A DNA stretch of 23,961 nucleotides from CAZJRB01 sp964547995 (lineage in GTDB: Bacteria > Planctomycetota > Planctomycetia > Pirellulales > Thermoguttaceae), in assembly GCA_964547995.1 (NCBI GenBank), contig CAZJRB010000115.1, forward strand, positions 1-23,961. Direction: 5' to 3'. The notes beneath the pieces are model-generated. The model did no database searches. It was not told where the DNA came from and worked only from the letters and a program-made list of their open reading frames with translations. The number at the start of each line of letters is the position of its first letter. Within the stretch, counting starts at the first letter, position 1. Positions 7,868 through 17,031 of the stretch are shown here, piece after piece. Made by a program: the position numbers and the translations under genes.

Positions 7868-8188
7868 ATGGCTCGCAAGGTCTTAAATCGCAAGGAGTTA
7901 CGTGAAGAGGGTGAGGCTGCCGAACGGATGGAAGCCAAGAAGGAAAAGGCCGCTGGAAAGACCGCTGCAAAGACCGTCAAGAAAAAAGCCAAACGAAAAA
8001 GCCGGGCAAAAGCCGCCAAAGCGGTCCGTTTGAAGGCATTTTGGGGTGTATTCAACCACTCGCTTCGGCGGGTTGCCCTGTTCGAGTATACTCAGCGCGA
8101 GGAGGCAGAGAAAAAAGCGAAAGAGCTGACGGTACCAGACAAGGATCTGCATTTTGTCCAGCTCGTCAAGGAAGTTATCGAGGAATAA
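7868..8188 (+). CDS. Small Lys/Ala-rich protein with conserved C-terminal domain
   Basis: A 106-residue protein, start ATG 7868 with GAGGGAGA just upstream. The first 60 residues are strongly basic (Lys/Ala/Arg-rich, several AAKTVKKKAK-type stretches) and look disordered and nucleic-acid binding. The last 45 residues (WGVFNHSLRRVALFEYTQRE... HFVQLVKEVIEE) look like a compact alpha/beta domain with an initial strand pair and a helix. I recall similar short proteins in other planctomycetes, but no function is established. The basic arm suggests binding to DNA, RNA or ribosomes. It is the first gene of a same-strand run that continues with a lipoprotein 42 bases downstream. Confidence 0.8.
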   Translation: MARKVLNRKELREEGEAAERMEAKKEKAAGKTAAKTVKKKAKRKSRAKAAKAVRLKAFWGVFNHSLRRVALFEYTQREEAEKKAKELTVPDKDLHFVQLVKEVIEE

Positions 8189-8230
8189 GGGAACATCCTC
8201 ATCCGCTACCAAAGAGAGGAGAAACCCATT

Positions 8231-8905
8231 ATGAGAGTTTCATGCGTTTTGTGTTTGGCGGCGTTGGTTGTGCCGGCCATTTTCATGACGGGCTGCGGCA
8301 AGCCGTCGGAATCGACATCCGAACCGGCTCCTTCGGAGAAGAAGAAGCCGGTCGAGATTCCACTTGACAGCCTTCCGCCATTGAGTGGTACGCTTCCCCC
8401 TTTGGACGACGGGCGCGTTGAGATTGCACCGCCGCCGAATTGGCACATTCCCTCGCGGAGCAGTGAGTACGTTGTCCGTTTCCAGATCACGAGGAAGCGC
8501 CGCTACCCGATCATCGCTGTCACGGGCGAAGACTACGAAACGGTGTTCAACGTTTCCGACAAAGGCACCGCCGAGACGTTTGCGCAGCAACGGTCTGCCG
8601 CGATGGCGGGAGAGGGCGTGACTTTGGCACAGAAGGTAACGCCGTTGCGGGTCGGACCCCATTGGGGGATCGCGTACATGAAACAGGGGAAAGACAAGAA
8701 CAACATCATCGATCAGATGATCTTCGAGACGGTGGTCGACGGGCGCAAGTACAAGTATGAAATGCGGATGCTGACGGGAGACTTCGAAAAGCACAAGTCT
8801 ATTTTCTTTGCGGTGGTGGGCAGAACCAAGTTCCTGCGGCCGGCTCCATCAAAGAAACCTGCGGGAGAGGCTTCCAACGAGCCCGACGCTGGAGGGAGTC
8901 CCTGA
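8231..8905 (+). CDS. Hypothetical lipoprotein
   Basis: A 224-residue protein with a lipoprotein signal: hydrophobic stretch VLCLAALVVPAIFM followed by the lipobox MTGC (Cys about residue 22), then a Ser/Pro/Glu-rich linker. The mature part contains an amphipathic, beta-rich domain (VEIAPPPNWHIPSRSSEYVVRF, later RKYKYEMRMLTGDFEKHKSIFFAVVGRTKF). This resembles the layout of small PsbP-like or uncharacterised membrane-surface domains, but I do not assign a family. The ribosome binding site GAGGAGA (8215-8221) is good. It ends 40 bases before the Hsp70 gene, which suggests co-transcription. Confidence 0.8.
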   Translation: MRVSCVLCLAALVVPAIFMTGCGKPSESTSEPAPSEKKKPVEIPLDSLPPLSGTLPPLDDGRVEIAPPPNWHIPSRSSEYVVRFQITRKRRYPIIAVTGEDYETVFNVSDKGTAETFAQQRSAAMAGEGVTLAQKVTPLRVGPHWGIAYMKQGKDKNNIIDQMIFETVVDGRKYKYEMRMLTGDFEKHKSIFFAVVGRTKFLRPAPSKKPAGEASNEPDAGGSP

Positions 8906-8945
8906 CGGCTTGTGGACGAACCCGTCGCGAGCGAATAGCTGCACC

Positions 8946-10523
<1,578 letters not shown>

Positions 10524-10568
10524 ACCCAACCATAACGCCAATTTGTCCAACTATCGAGCAGGGGAACA

Positions 10569-10760
10569 ATGAACGAGGAGAACACGAAACGCCGGGCAAT
10601 GTTCGCACTGATCGGCTTCAACGTGGCGGTGATGCTCTCGGTCTTCGGCTTTATGCTCATTCGCGGCAAGATGGGATGCCTCGGTTTCACCGTCGCCTTC
10701 GCGACGGCCTGCGTCGCGGCCGGCGTGGGATTTGTAGCCGCCATGATGACCGAGAGCTGA
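10569..10760 (+). CDS. Small membrane protein of 63 residues
   Basis: A short protein with a convincing ribosome binding site (AGGGGAA ending a few bases before the ATG). It has a charged N-terminus (NEENTKRR) and two predicted membrane spans (about residues 11-31 and 36-58) joined by a short RGKMG turn. Codon use is like that of its neighbours. Placement 45 bases downstream of the Hsp70 gene on the same strand suggests membership of that transcript. I do not recognise a family. The gene faces the barrel-protein gene convergently. Confidence 0.65.
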   Translation: MNEENTKRRAMFALIGFNVAVMLSVFGFMLIRGKMGCLGFTVAFATACVAAGVGFVAAMMTES

Positions 10761-10777
10761 CCTCGCCGCGGGAGGGA

Positions 10778-10846
10778 ACCGGTTGGCGGTCGGTGCGGCG
10801 CGCCGCGCCGTGATCCTCCTGAAGGCAATCGTCCGCCGCTACCGGC
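10778..10846. terminator. GC-rich dyad between convergent genes (possible terminator)
   Basis: The gap between the small membrane protein and the convergent barrel-protein gene contains the perfect palindrome GCGGCGCGCCGC (10795-10806), plus weaker flanking complementarity (CCGGT near 10780, ACCGG near 10841). No T-run follows on either strand, so an intrinsic terminator is only a guess. Confidence 0.3.
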
Positions 10847-12316
10847 TCACCATGTTACCGCGAACCCCAACGACAGCCCGTGGGAGTAGATGAGGCCGTT
10901 CGTGTTGATCCGACTGGGAGGGTCGATCTCGAAATCAAGCTGTTCGGGCGCCAACGCCAGGCTGGTCACCCACATGAAATCGTAAGCGGCATACAGGAGA
11001 AAGTTCTGGCGAAGCTTGTACTCGGTGATGAAGCCAAGTTCCCCGACCAGCGAGATGTGGTCGTCTTGGGCAGAGCGACGGGTATCCAACGCGATGACGG
11101 CGAGCGGATCGTTGGTAATCACGCGGCTTTCCTGATCGCAGAAGTTTATGAACGGGCCAACCTTGAACCGAAATCCATAAGTCCACTTGCACTGCCGGTG
11201 AATATAGTCCCCGCCAATCTGCAGTCCCAACAGGTTGTTGTGGGAATTGACCCAGTAGTCGCCCGAGATAGGGGTAACGTTGATGAGCCCGGTGCTGTGG
11301 AACCAGAAATTCTCGTCGAACGAGAACACCCGAAAACCGATCAAGTACGAAAGATAGTCCCCGGGCCGGCATTCCCGCCGCCAACGGCCGTTTGGATGGA
11401 GGACGAGGCGGTCTGCCCGGCTGCGAGGCCGCAACCGGAGGTTGAACTCGTAGTTGTGCATACGAGAGTCGTAGAAAATCGTATGGTCATCAGCGCGGTT
11501 GAACCCGCCGACGGCGGTGTCGAAGTAGCTAAATAGGCTCCCGCCGATCACCCCTCCGCCATAGTCAACTCGCGTACCGCGAACCGCTGCCAATCCGCGC
11601 CACCTATTCAGCCCCCAATAGGTGAACTCGACGAATTGGTCCCGATTCTCGGCGTCGCGGCCCAGGTATCGTCCGAGCGTGGTTTCGTACCCTGCGGCCC
11701 CCGAAAAACCGATGGCTCGGGTGTTCATTACATTGGTAAATGTGAGGGCGAAAGGGTTGAAGTTCTGACTGATCGGCACGCCCCGGGGTTTGTTACGCGA
11801 GAGTACGCGGGCGCCTTGCCTGGTATAGAAGTTGTCGGGACAACAGGCCCCGCCGCCGCAAACGGCGCAACACGTGCCGACTGGGTACGAAAATACCTCC
11901 TCGTCGACCGGGATCGTCTCGGGGACCGTTGGATACAAGGTGTTGTTGACGGGTGCAGCCGTTGAGTCGTCGACGTACGGCTGCTTCAGAGTCGGGTCGT
12001 CGACATACGCCGGCTTCAGAGTCGGGTCGTCGACGTGCGGCTGCATCAGAGTCGGATCGTCGACGTACGGCTGCTTCGGAGCCGGGTCTTCGATGTCCGG
12101 TTGCTTTGGAGTCGGGTCTTCGATGTATGGTTGTTTTGGAGTCGGGTCGTCGACGTTCGGTTCCCTCGGAGCCGGAACCTCAGCGGCCGGATCCAACGAT
12201 TCAAGCGTAGGAACGGACGGAGGGTTGGCAGGACTTGGCTGTTGGGCCGCGACCTGGGGCGTGATCAGGCCGACCAAAGCCAGACTTATCAAAATCGCCC
12301 AATTTGCTCTATTCAC
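10847..12316 (-). CDS. BBP7-type outer-membrane beta-barrel protein
   Basis: A 489-residue protein with a signal peptide (NRANWAILISLALVGLITPQVAAQ), a Pro/Asp-rich linker made of seven decapeptide repeats, a Cys-rich motif (TCCAVCGGGACC) and a C-terminal region of about 320 residues with alternating amphipathic strands, ending in a strand and aromatic residue (SLGFAVTW), as in outer-membrane barrels. The layout fits the BBP7 family, first described in Rhodopirellula (family recall). It is likely inserted in the outer membrane, with the linker in the periplasm. The start is GTG 12316, with the very strong AAGGAGGAGGA (12331-12321) just before it; the adjacent TTG at 12319 is also possible. It is monocistronic and divergent from the glycosyltransferase gene. 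Confidence 0.82.
   Translation of the reverse strand: MNRANWAILISLALVGLITPQVAAQQPSPANPPSVPTLESLDPAAEVPAPREPNVDDPTPKQPYIEDPTPKQPDIEDPAPKQPYVDDPTLMQPHVDDPTLKPAYVDDPTLKQPYVDDSTAAPVNNTLYPTVPETIPVDEEVFSYPVGTCCAVCGGGACCPDNFYTRQGARVLSRNKPRGVPISQNFNPFALTFTNVMNTRAIGFSGAAGYETTLGRYLGRDAENRDQFVEFTYWGLNRWRGLAAVRGTRVDYGGGVIGGSLFSYFDTAVGGFNRADDHTIFYDSRMHNYEFNLRLRPRSRADRLVLHPNGRWRRECRPGDYLSYLIGFRVFSFDENFWFHSTGLINVTPISGDYWVNSHNNLLGLQIGGDYIHRQCKWTYGFRFKVGPFINFCDQESRVITNDPLAVIALDTRRSAQDDHISLVGELGFITEYKLRQNFLLYAAYDFMWVTSLALAPEQLDFEIDPPSRINTNGLIYSHGLSLGFAVTW
11966..12175 (-). repeat. Seven in-frame 30-bp tandem repeats within the barrel gene
   Basis: Units begin at 11966, 11996, 12026, 12056, 12086, 12116 and 12146. 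Each encodes one decapeptide of the form P-[YDH]-[VI]-[DE]-D-P-T-x-K-Q. The units differ mainly by single-base substitutions, several of them silent. The period is exactly 30, so gain or loss of a unit keeps the reading frame. The repeated segment forms an acidic, Pro-rich spacer between signal peptide and barrel. Confidence 0.95.
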
Positions 12317-12699
12317 CAAATCCTCCTCCTTCGTCAGTCGGTACCTATACCTACTGGCACAGGTGGACCATACGCAGGACTACACAACTGCCTAATCGGC
12401 CAAAGAGCGGCCTGAGAATAGGAATAACCGTTAAATCTGTTCAAGAACGTGTAGATTTGTCGATCGTTAAAGCCTCCAGTAACCCTCCAGTCTCCCAGGC
12501 TTATCGCAACAAGTTCATTTGCCGCATTTTTGTGCAGACCAATCATCATGCAGCAACACCTCAGAGGGGTTCTCTTTCGGACAACCAGGTTGTCGTGTCA
12601 CGAAAACGACGTAGCGAGCAACGGCCGATTCCACTATTATTCCCCCTCTCGGTCCGCGCCGGTGGCATGTTGCACCCGATCTATCAGGAAGGATGGCCC
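12317..12699. other. 383-bp divergent intergenic region
   Basis: It separates the barrel-protein and glycosyltransferase genes. It holds the ribosome binding site AAGGAGGAGGA of the barrel gene and a weak minus-strand promoter candidate (12415-12444). Close to the right end is the ribosome binding site AGGAAGGA (about 12687-12694) for the ATG at 12700. An open frame extends through part of it on the plus strand, but codon use and composition do not look coding. I see no repeat or RNA gene. Confidence 0.6.
12415..12444 (-). promoter_or_regulatory. Weak promoter candidate for the barrel gene
   Basis: Minus strand: -35 TTGAAC (12444-12439), 18-base spacer, -10 TATTCT (12420-12415); each matches four of six consensus bases. 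It would give a leader of about 95 bases. Confidence 0.3.
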
Positions 12700-13785
12700 A
12701 TGAAGGTTCTCGCCTTAATCGAAGATCCCGATCACCCGTGCTACCGCTATCGGATTGAGGCATTTGCCTGGGCGATGGCCGAGCGGGGGTTGTATCTCCA
12801 GGGAGTTCCGCTGGCAAAAGAACTGTTCCGGCGAGTCCGACAGATCCTTGCCGCACGCCGGGCGGATGTGGTCCTCTTACAGCGAAAGCTTCTGCCGATC
12901 TGGCAACTGGCCCTGCTGCGGCGATCCGCCCGACGGCTCATCTACGACGTGGACGACGCCCTGTTTCAACGCGACAGTTACAGCCGGAAGGGACCGGAAA
13001 GCTGGTCGCGGACCGCCCGATTCTGGGCAACCGTCTACGCGGCCGACGCGGTGATTACGGGAAACGATTACCTGAAACAACGCGTATCGGCCTATGTCGA
13101 ACCTCAACGGGTCCGCCGGATTCCCACCTGCGTCGAGCCGACGCGGTATCGCCCGGCCGAGCATCGGCGGACCGGCCGGCAGACGCGACTCGTGTGGATC
13201 GGTCAGCGCAGCACGCTCGCCTCCCTGGATCGTATCCGGCCGCAGCTTGCGGCAGTAGACGAGCGATTGCCCGGCATGGAACTTCGGGTTATCTGCGATC
13301 GGCCGATCGAACTCCCGATGACGGTCGTTCCCCGTCGCTGGGCCAAGGCAACCGAGGCATCGGAACTGGCCGACGCCGACATCGGCATCAACTGGCTGCC
13401 GGACGATTCCTGGAGTCGCGGGAAGTGTGGTCTGCGGGTGTTGCAGTTCATGGCGGCCGGCTTACCGGTGGTTGCCAATCCGGTCGGCACCAACCGGGAA
13501 ATGGTCATCGACGGCGAAACCGGCCTTCTGGCAACGACTCCTCGGCAATGGGCCGATGCCATCGCACAACTGGCCGCCGATCCTCGATTGCGGCAGAAAC
13601 TCGGAGCGGCGGGCCGGCGGCTGGTCGAAAGGCATTACAGTGTTGGCGGCTGGGAGCGGGAGTTTGTTGAAGTCGTGGCATCCGCCACAACAATCTTCCA
13701 AGAAATCGGCCGCGGGCCCTTGTATGGCAGGCCGTCAAGTAAGAAACGGCGGATGAACCACTCATGCGGTCAAGCCCTTTCCTGA
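12700..13785 (+). CDS. Glycosyltransferase, GT-B fold (GT4-like)
   Basis: A 361-residue protein. It lacks a signal peptide and is expected to work in the cytoplasm, perhaps at the membrane face. The C-terminal nucleotide-sugar half carries RLVWIGQRSTL, LADADIGINWLPDD and the family block RGKCGLRVLQFMAAGLPVVANPVGTNREMVIDGETGLL. In the usual E-x7-E motif of GT4 enzymes the first Glu corresponds here to a Lys/Gly region (RGKCGLRVLQFM), a feature shared by a subset of the family. The N-terminal half contains IYDVDDALF, common in related planctomycete and proteobacterial transferases. Donor and acceptor cannot be read. The ATG at 12700 has a clear AGGAAGGA upstream. Its 3' end overlaps the next gene by 22 bases, implying translational coupling. 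Confidence 0.85.
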   Translation: MKVLALIEDPDHPCYRYRIEAFAWAMAERGLYLQGVPLAKELFRRVRQILAARRADVVLLQRKLLPIWQLALLRRSARRLIYDVDDALFQRDSYSRKGPESWSRTARFWATVYAADAVITGNDYLKQRVSAYVEPQRVRRIPTCVEPTRYRPAEHRRTGRQTRLVWIGQRSTLASLDRIRPQLAAVDERLPGMELRVICDRPIELPMTVVPRRWAKATEASELADADIGINWLPDDSWSRGKCGLRVLQFMAAGLPVVANPVGTNREMVIDGETGLLATTPRQWADAIAQLAADPRLRQKLGAAGRRLVERHYSVGGWEREFVEVVASATTIFQEIGRGPLYGRPSSKKRRMNHSCGQALS

Positions 13786-14588
13786 CAATCTTGCCGGCGT
13801 TCTTGGCGGCGCTGAGCGGCTGCACCGGATTGCCGACGGTTCCGGCTCTGCCGGAAGTGCCGTTGACGCTGCCGGGCAGGTATACGATTGTTCGCGAGCA
13901 GTTTATCATCCACAGCGACTTTCCGCTGGCGCCGCGACACCGGCTCGTGGAGGAATTGGCCGCTCGCCGACATGATCTGAGCTGCCGGCTGGAATTACCC
14001 GCCTCCGGCGAGTTGACCCACGTTTACCTTTTTGGAGACGCCGATCGGTTCCACAGGTTTATGCGGTTGTATCATCCGGATTTCCCCCAGCGCCGGGCGT
14101 TTTTTGTGGAAACCGACACGCGGTTGATCGTTTATGCCTATTGGGGCGACCGTGTGGCGGAGGATCTTCGGCACGAGGTAAGCCACGGCTACTTGCACTC
14201 GGTGGTGCCGTACCTGCCGTTATGGTTGGACGAAGGCCTGGCCGAATTTTTTGAGGTTCCCCGCGGCCGAAACGGCATCAACCGCACCCACCTCGATCGT
14301 CTGCGGGTCCTGCTGCAACAGGACAATTGGCACCCCGATCTGCGGCGGCTGGAACGGCTCGATTCGCCGTTCGGCATGACCCAGGACGACTATGCCGAGG
14401 CCTGGGCGTGGGTCCATTTCCTGTTGCACTCGGGGCCGGAATATGGCGATTTGCTCCGGGGTTACCTCCGGGCTTTGCGGCGAGACGGCTCGGCCGAACC
14501 ACTTTCTGTCGGGCTGGGACCTCGACTCGAGCAGTCGCAGCAAGCCCTGGCGGAATACGTCCGTCTGCTGAACGAGGGGTGCAAGTAA
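13764..14588 (+). CDS. Zincin-like (HExxH) lipoprotein
   Basis: A 274-residue protein. The signal sequence FLTILPAFLAALSGC ends in a lipobox (Cys at residue 20), so it should be membrane-anchored outside the cytoplasm. The zinc-binding motif HEVSH (residues 137-141) is followed 16 residues later by Glu157 in LWLDEGLAEFFE, the gluzincin layout (HExxH, then E in W-x-x-E-G-x-A). Similar proteins in planctomycetes are grouped with DUF1570-type putative peptidases. The ATG at 13764 lies inside the end of the glycosyltransferase gene, so the two are probably co-translated. Substrate unknown. All metal-ligand positions are intact. Confidence 0.8.
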   Translation: MRSSPFLTILPAFLAALSGCTGLPTVPALPEVPLTLPGRYTIVREQFIIHSDFPLAPRHRLVEELAARRHDLSCRLELPASGELTHVYLFGDADRFHRFMRLYHPDFPQRRAFFVETDTRLIVYAYWGDRVAEDLRHEVSHGYLHSVVPYLPLWLDEGLAEFFEVPRGRNGINRTHLDRLRVLLQQDNWHPDLRRLERLDSPFGMTQDDYAEAWAWVHFLLHSGPEYGDLLRGYLRALRRDGSAEPLSVGLGPRLEQSQQALAEYVRLLNEGCK

Positions 14589-14625
14589 CAAACAACTGCG
14601 GGAACCCGGCACCGGATAAAGACTC

Positions 14626-14655
14626 CTGGCAGAAGTTGCCGTGCTATCGTATAAT
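14626..14655 (+). promoter_or_regulatory. Sigma70-like promoter of the GNAT gene
   Basis: -10 TATAAT (14650-14655) is a perfect consensus. The -35 CTGGCA (14626-14631) matches four of six, with an 18-base spacer. The ATG at 14697 follows after a leader of about 35 bases. Confidence 0.5.
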
Positions 14656-14696
14656 CCCACAAATTGTCATGCACGCTTGAGTTCTCATAGATCGCG

Positions 14697-15674
14697 ATGT
14701 TAAGTTATCGGCCGTTTCGAAACATGGACCCGCCGGTGGTGGCCGACCTTTGGCAAAGCTGCGCCGGCCAGTTCGGGCCGGCAATGTCCGTCTCACCCGA
14801 CCTGCTCGAACAACTCGTCTTTGCGAAGCCCTATTTCGACTACGACGGGCTCATCGTGGCGTGGGACGATGATCGGCCGGTGGGATTGGTTCATGCCGGG
14901 TTCGGCCCCAATGAACAGAAAAACCGCGTTTCGCCGCAGTTGGGCGTAACCAGCATCGTCCTGGTACGGCTCGATTGTGAACAGACCGAGGTGGCAGCCG
15001 GGCTGTTGGAGCGGTCCGAGGCGTACCTTCGCGGCCGCGGAGCCAAGGTTCTCTACGGGGGCGGAATCTACCCGCTGAACCCCTTCTACCTGGGACTCTA
15101 TGGAGGAAGCGAACTCCCCGGCATCTTGGAGTCCGACCAGCTCGCCCAGCAACTCTACCGCTCGCACGACTATCAGGAGATCGACCGGACGCTGATTTTC
15201 CACCGCAATCTTTGCGATTTCGAGGCCCCGATCGATCGGTTCCAGATGCAAATCCGCCGCCAGATGATCGTCGAGATGACGGAGGATTTCCTGTCGCGGG
15301 ATTGGTGGGAGGCCTGCACGGTCGGCAACTTCGACTTGACGCGGTTCGACGTGGTTCCCCGCACCGGCGGACGCCCGGTCGCGTCGGCCGTCTTCCGGAC
15401 CATGGAGCCGGCCGGCACGGTGGCGATGGGCCGAGCAGTCGGCTTGATGGAGTTTTACGTCGAGGAGTCGTTCCGCCAGCGGGGGATGGCCGTCTTCTTG
15501 ATGAGCGAGGCCTGCCGCCAGTTCATTCGCCACGGCGCTGTCCTTGTCGAAGCCCAGTGCATGCACCACAACGTCGCCGCGGTCGGGTTGTACCGGAAAC
15601 TCGGCTTCCAGCAGGTCGGCCAGGGAAGCGTCTTCCGCAAGGGCAGAGTTGAGGGGTCTGGAGTTGAGAGTTGA
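14697..15674 (+). CDS. Tandem GNAT-type N-acetyltransferase
   Basis: A 325-residue protein with two acetyltransferase-like halves. The N-terminal half (about 1-150) starts LSYRPFRNMDPPVVADLW and has the acetyl-CoA-type strand GLIVAWDDDRPVGLVHAGFG. The C-terminal half (about 190-318) has the full signature: strand GLMEFYVEESFRQRGMAVFLMSEA with the Q/R-x-x-G-x-G/A-like CoA loop, and NVAAVGLYRKLGFQQVG, the classic terminal GNAT element. The acceptor is unknown. There is no strong Shine-Dalgarno sequence. It follows the zincin lipoprotein by 108 bases, with its own promoter. The C-terminal residues (RVEGSGVES) run into short GTTGAGA-type repeats. Its stop lies 14 bases from that of the convergent acyltransferase gene. 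Confidence 0.85.
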   Translation: MLSYRPFRNMDPPVVADLWQSCAGQFGPAMSVSPDLLEQLVFAKPYFDYDGLIVAWDDDRPVGLVHAGFGPNEQKNRVSPQLGVTSIVLVRLDCEQTEVAAGLLERSEAYLRGRGAKVLYGGGIYPLNPFYLGLYGGSELPGILESDQLAQQLYRSHDYQEIDRTLIFHRNLCDFEAPIDRFQMQIRRQMIVEMTEDFLSRDWWEACTVGNFDLTRFDVVPRTGGRPVASAVFRTMEPAGTVAMGRAVGLMEFYVEESFRQRGMAVFLMSEACRQFIRHGAVLVEAQCMHHNVAAVGLYRKLGFQQVGQGSVFRKGRVEGSGVES

Positions 15675-15688
15675 GAGTCCGGCTCTCT

Positions 15689-16612
15689 TCACGCCGCTTG
15701 CTTCTGCCGCTGCCGCCGCTGCCGCGTGTCCTTCCACCGGCGGTGCAGCCACCAGTACTGTTCGGGGGCCTCGCAGATGATCTCTTCCAGGCGGCTCGAA
15801 TACCATTGGGTCAAATCGTGGACGCCGCTGAGCCGGTCGCCCATCTCGCGCGGATCGGCGGCGGCGGCAACGCGCATTTCGAAGTGCAACGGCTTTCCCA
15901 ACCGCTTCACCGAGGTGACCGCGACCGGGGCGTCGTTGTCTAAGGCCAACAGAGCGATCGCCTTGTGGGCGGAAGCGGGGCGCCCGAAAAACTCGATCCA
16001 ACAGCCCTTTGGGCCGGCGCTCTGATCGGCCAGGAAGGTCATCGTCCCGCCGCCGGCCAGCACCTCGACGATCTGGTCGTAGCCGCCGCTCTTGGGAATC
16101 ATGTGCTGGCCGGTCCCCCGGCGAAACCGGCCCAGAAAGCGATCGAGGTATGGATTGTCGAGCGTTCGCGCAACCGTGTGCGTTGGAAAACCGAGGATCC
16201 CCAGCACGTAGCCGCCCACCTCGAAATTGCCGAAGTGGGCCGTGACGATCACCGTCGGTCGGCCGTCGACCAACATCCGCACCATGTCGTCCTCGTGCCG
16301 CAGCGTGACGTAGTCACGCCAGTTCGTCTCGTGGATCTTCCGCGGGGCGTGGGCGACCTCCAACACCAGCAGGAATAGGTGGTCCCACATCCGCCGCCGC
16401 AATCGCTTTCGTTCGCCGGCCGACATCTCGGGAAAGGCGTGGGCGAGGTTCTCATCGGCTACCTTTTCGCGAATGCGAAGCACGTCGCAGAACAGCCGGG
16501 CAACCCACCCGGCCACGATTTGACCGGTCTCGATCCGTAGGGTTTGAACGACGCAAATCAGTGTACGGACGAGGAGATAAACGAGGACATCGGCGATGTT
16601 TTGGCGTGTCAT
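15689..16612 (-). CDS. LpxL/HtrB-family lipid A biosynthesis acyltransferase-like
   Basis: A 307-residue membrane-associated acyltransferase. An N-terminal hydrophobic stretch (VLVYLLVRTLICVVQTL) is followed by NLAHAFPEMSAGERKRL, a typical LpxL element. The catalytic motif H-x4-E is TAHFGNFE (His126, Glu131). GGTMTFLADQSAGPKGCWIEFFGRPA follows, then the C-terminal APEQYWWLHRRWKDTR block, equally diagnostic. The family transfers secondary acyl chains to lipid A precursors or similar lipids at the inner membrane, consistent with a Gram-negative type envelope. The start ATG 16612, with GGAAAGGG just upstream, gives a normal family length. Longer in-frame extension would run into repeat sequence and is unlikely. 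Confidence 0.92.
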   Translation of the reverse strand: MTRQNIADVLVYLLVRTLICVVQTLRIETGQIVAGWVARLFCDVLRIREKVADENLAHAFPEMSAGERKRLRRRMWDHLFLLVLEVAHAPRKIHETNWRDYVTLRHEDDMVRMLVDGRPTVIVTAHFGNFEVGGYVLGILGFPTHTVARTLDNPYLDRFLGRFRRGTGQHMIPKSGGYDQIVEVLAGGGTMTFLADQSAGPKGCWIEFFGRPASAHKAIALLALDNDAPVAVTSVKRLGKPLHFEMRVAAAADPREMGDRLSGVHDLTQWYSSRLEEIICEAPEQYWWLHRRWKDTRQRRQRQKQAA

Positions 16613-17031
16613 GGGACCCTTTCCATAGAACGATTGCCCAGCAAAAGGCACGGGATTCTCGCAGGAAACGCCGCCCGGGCCAAGGCCGGTTTTTCTCTCC
16701 AGGGCGACCCCCGGATCGGGGGGGCAGACGGGCAAACGTTGCAGTACGATGGCCTTCCAAGGCCGTCGCTGTGACATCGCAAGCCCTCGACGGCCTTGGA
16801 AGGCCATCGTACGAAGTGTTTCGCCATTCGGCTGAAGTGTTACGGATTTCGGATTTTTTTGTCGGGTTTTGCTTCGCTTCTGTCATAAGTAGGTTGTCGG
16901 CCATCATAGAGTGTAGATCATGGCCAACGGGGCCGGTTGACTGGATGGAACGCCAGACATCGCCGGCTCCTTTTTTCTGCGCAAAACCTGGCAGAACCCG
17001 GGAACGACCCGTCCCACAGCCCGCCCTGCGG
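16613..17031. other. 419-bp intergenic region with inverted repeat
   Basis: It lies between two minus-strand genes (NYN upstream, acyltransferase downstream). The only clear structure is the 25-bp inverted repeat at 16744-16812. Minus-strand open frames cross it (for example within 16452-17195), but they translate the palindromes themselves and have no ribosome binding site of note, so I treat the region as non-coding. Confidence 0.6.
16744..16812. repeat. 25-bp perfect inverted repeat
   Basis: Arms 16744-16768 and 16788-16812 are perfectly complementary, with a 19-base loop. Each arm contains the self-complementary core GGCCTTCCAAGGCC, so both a long cruciform and two small hairpins are possible. 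It has no sequence kinship to the repeats at 4725-4863 or 6460-6528. I recall motifs of this kind as multicopy in planctomycete genomes. Confidence 0.9.

Noticed and set aside
11966..12175. Possible CRISPR array
   Set aside because: The 30-bp units are contiguous with no spacers, are in frame and encode a decapeptide repeat in a secreted protein; no cas gene is nearby.
11832..12395. Gly/Ser/Cys-repetitive plus-strand open frame
   Set aside because: It is the antisense reading of the decapeptide repeats in the barrel gene; the apparent repetitiveness is inherited from that DNA.
12304..12699. N-terminal extension of the glycosyltransferase
   Set aside because: The family N-terminus begins at MKVLALIEDP with a strong ribosome binding site; the upstream residues look non-coding.
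14793..16001. 402-residue minus-strand open frame
   Set aside because: It overlaps two well-supported genes (GNAT and the acyltransferase) in a wrong frame and shows no domain.
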